Shown here in pieces: positions 62,401 to 64,000 of a stretch of 64,000 bases of DNA. The position numbers and the translations under genes are program-made. The notes under the pieces are model-generated. The model was given only the letters and a program-made list of their open reading frames with translations. It ran no database searches and was not told the origin of the DNA. Numbering within the stretch: position 1 is the stretch's first letter; each line of letters starts with the position of its first letter. The DNA is from Paragordius varius (taxonomy: Eukaryota > Nematomorpha). The stretch lies in assembly GCA_964247055.1 (NCBI GenBank), contig OZ176050.1, positions 6,138,001 to 6,202,000 of the forward strand. Direction: 5' to 3'.

Positions 62401-63791
62401 CTTTTTCAATGGCATTCGGCATTGTTGTATCTTGCTGAGAAAATAATCTGTATTAATTAATATATTGAATTTAATCTAAATTAACAAATAATAGGATGCA
62501 AATAAATGGATAAAAAACACCTATAAAAGTATAACAGTAAAGCGCTAGTAGTAGGCATCCAATTTAAGATATCAGCTGTAACTTTGATAAAAATTAAAAA
62601 CGAATTGCCAAAGGGGCTCAATACTTCGATTCAAATTGGGGTATCTAAATGACATTAATTAAGTTGATTTTTCCAAAAAACTACTGAAGAAACGGTTAAA
62701 TTTATGCTTCTATCCGAATGAAAATTATATAAATAAGCCAAAATATTTAAATTAAATTTAGTGAAAAAATGTTACGTATCAAACTACTTGGACGCCATTT
62801 TTATTTTATAACATTTTAGCTGTTTATTTCATTCTGAGTCTAAAATTTAGTGTACTTATTTATTATAATCATATTTGACCTTGATATAAATAGAAAAATT
62901 GGTATATCTTGCATCGTTTTTATATTTAGCTTATGCACACATGTGTGGCTAAATTTATACCTTTGGGTTTCACCTGTGAATAAGTAATAACTTTTGAATG
63001 AATTCATTTATATTTCGGTTCATTAATGTAATATAAGTGCAAACTTTTGCCATGGTTACAATTTATTCCATATTTTTTGAATTAACTTTAAACAAGCCTG
63101 GGATATCTAACTACCCCAATTTAAATCGAGGGACTGAAATGTATGTGTTGTATCCAAGTGTTAAAGTAAAAATTCCTGATTAAGTGATAATAAATAATAG
63201 AAAAATGGCAAGGATTAAGTTTAACGCAATAAATTTTTACCATTATTTTATCATTTAACAAAACGGTTTTAACGTGAAAAATATCAAAAAAAAACTTTCC
63301 CACATTTAAGCGATAATGTAAGACGTCATTTCGAGGTTTTGCCCTTACAAGTAACAAACAATAATGTTATTTTCAATTTATACCACAATACAAAACATTT
63401 GGTTAGAAAAAAAGCGTTACTCAAATTTGTTTTTGTTGTAAAGTGTGGCGCATCCTTCTACAACCGTTTTGTCTTTATATTTATACACGCTGCCATAACC
63501 GTAAAAAGATGAACCGTCTTCCAAACAAGAATCATACATTTTCTCATCCACTTCTTGCAAACATATTACATCAGCTTCGTAACCTATATATCATAAAAAA
63601 GTTGTTTGTAATTCGGATTTTATTTTTTTAAAAAATCCAAAATATATGTTTATTTACTGATAATTTCATGAAAGATAATGTTAGAACGGTATTCATATTT
63701 CAAGTCACCCTTTGGGCAATAGGGGAATAGGTGATTTTTGGAATAATCAGATTTAGCGTAAAGATCGGCCAAAATGTTATACGAACAAAAC
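59476..63791 (-). CDS. PDE12: PDE12-like 2'-phosphodiesterase, partial (5' end off the right edge)
   Basis: Member of the endonuclease/exonuclease/phosphatase (CCR4-like) family; PDE12 degrades 2',5'-oligoadenylate and trims mitochondrial poly(A). Exons in coding order: 63791-63658, 63583-63421, 62447-62297, 60561-60400, 60039-59928, 59817-59663, 59589-59476; upstream exons lie beyond 63791. Motifs: SYNILADLYA, ADVICLQEVDEKMY (metal Glu), KFELFSQQDTTM, VANTHLYFLP, VILCGDFNSTPETDIY (catalytic Asp and Asn), SACGEPEYTNFVPGFQACIDYIF, and LGSDHLALLCDLKI (catalytic Asp-His). SACGEPxYTN and GFxxCIDYIF are specific to PDE12 rather than CNOT6 or ANGEL. The N-terminal beta-domain and any targeting peptide are outside the window. 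A 2.0 kb AT-rich intron holds a hAT-like insert; the 1.0 kb intron holds TTAA MITE copy F. Confidence 0.9.
61452..61719. mobile_element. ~268 bp hAT-like MITE in PDE12 intron
   Basis: Starts CAGGTCTGGCCAAC and ends GAGCCGCATGTTGAACATCC-like sequence to CCCAATG, with repeated GAGTCGCATT units inside. These are typical of hAT non-autonomous ends. No matching 8 bp flank was found, so the borders are approximate. Confidence 0.5.
62618..63164 (+). mobile_element. TTAA-flanked MITE, copy F (PDE12 intron)
   Basis: About 547 bp. TACTTCGATTC start (left flank TCAA), GGGGTATCTAAATGA palindrome half, and CCAAGTG-TTAA at the right. Same orientation as copies B and C. Confidence 0.75.
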
Positions 63792-64000
63792 CTATAACTA
63801 TACAATGACTATTATTAAAGAAACCTACTAAGGCTTTTCTGTCCTTGACGTGATGGCATTTAGCCTTGTTTGTAAAAGGGTTTGGGGTGGTTGGCTTAGA
63901 ACCTTTGAAGATTTTAAGAATTTAGAAGGTCCTCGCACGCCCTTATGGTAAGGGATGCAAAGTAAACCAATTGAGGACTCAATATCTTTTTCGGACGGTT

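Overview
The window is nuclear DNA of an animal with a very AT-rich genome. Every gene I recognise is a conserved metazoan or eukaryotic housekeeping gene, read across many small exons, and almost all splice sites are GT..AG. At least 22 introns are only 21 to 33 nt long, with a mode near 25 nt. They sit beside kilobase introns filled with transposable elements. Introns near 25 nt in an AT-rich animal genome fit a reduced parasitic lineage. Dicyemids are known for introns of this size, and myxozoans are the other candidate. I cannot choose between them from one window.

Layout. 97-8324 (minus): NT5C2, a cytosolic purine 5'-nucleotidase cut by the left edge, with a 4.26 kb fold-back element in one intron. 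6.7-9.7 kb: three copies of a TTAA-flanked MITE. 10.5-13.9 kb: a decayed Ty3/gypsy fossil. 14.1-15.4 kb: a second fold-back. 16-22.7 kb: nested MITE, hAT-like and satellite DNA, including a recent 1,053 bp tandem duplication. 22,981-35,102 (plus): a complete 21-exon CUL3 with two lineage-specific insertions.

35.3-45.8 kb is a dense cluster: UBE3D-like (minus), FEN1 (plus), RRP15 (minus), a chromodomain-less MRG paralog (minus) and MRG15/MORF4L1 (plus). Two pairs are head-to-head with 51 and 98 bp between start codons. FEN1 and RRP15 are tail-to-tail across a palindromic poly(A) signal. 48.3-49.2 kb: a small predicted secreted protein with a near-perfect 232 bp palindrome in one intron. 49,354-53,315 (minus): a complete 13-exon glutathione synthetase. 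55.5-59.3 kb: a broken RTE-clade LINE. 59,476 to the right edge (minus): PDE12-like 2'-phosphodiesterase, with its 5' end outside the window.

The genes do not form one pathway. They cover purine and glutathione metabolism, ubiquitin ligation (CUL3, UBE3D), replication and repair (FEN1), ribosome biogenesis (RRP15), chromatin acetylation (MRG15) and 2',5'-oligoadenylate or mitochondrial poly(A) turnover (PDE12). Exon borders were placed by eye from frame continuity and remembered family sequences. Reading frames close exactly for CUL3 (897 codons), FEN1 (385), MRG15 (373) and GSS (510).
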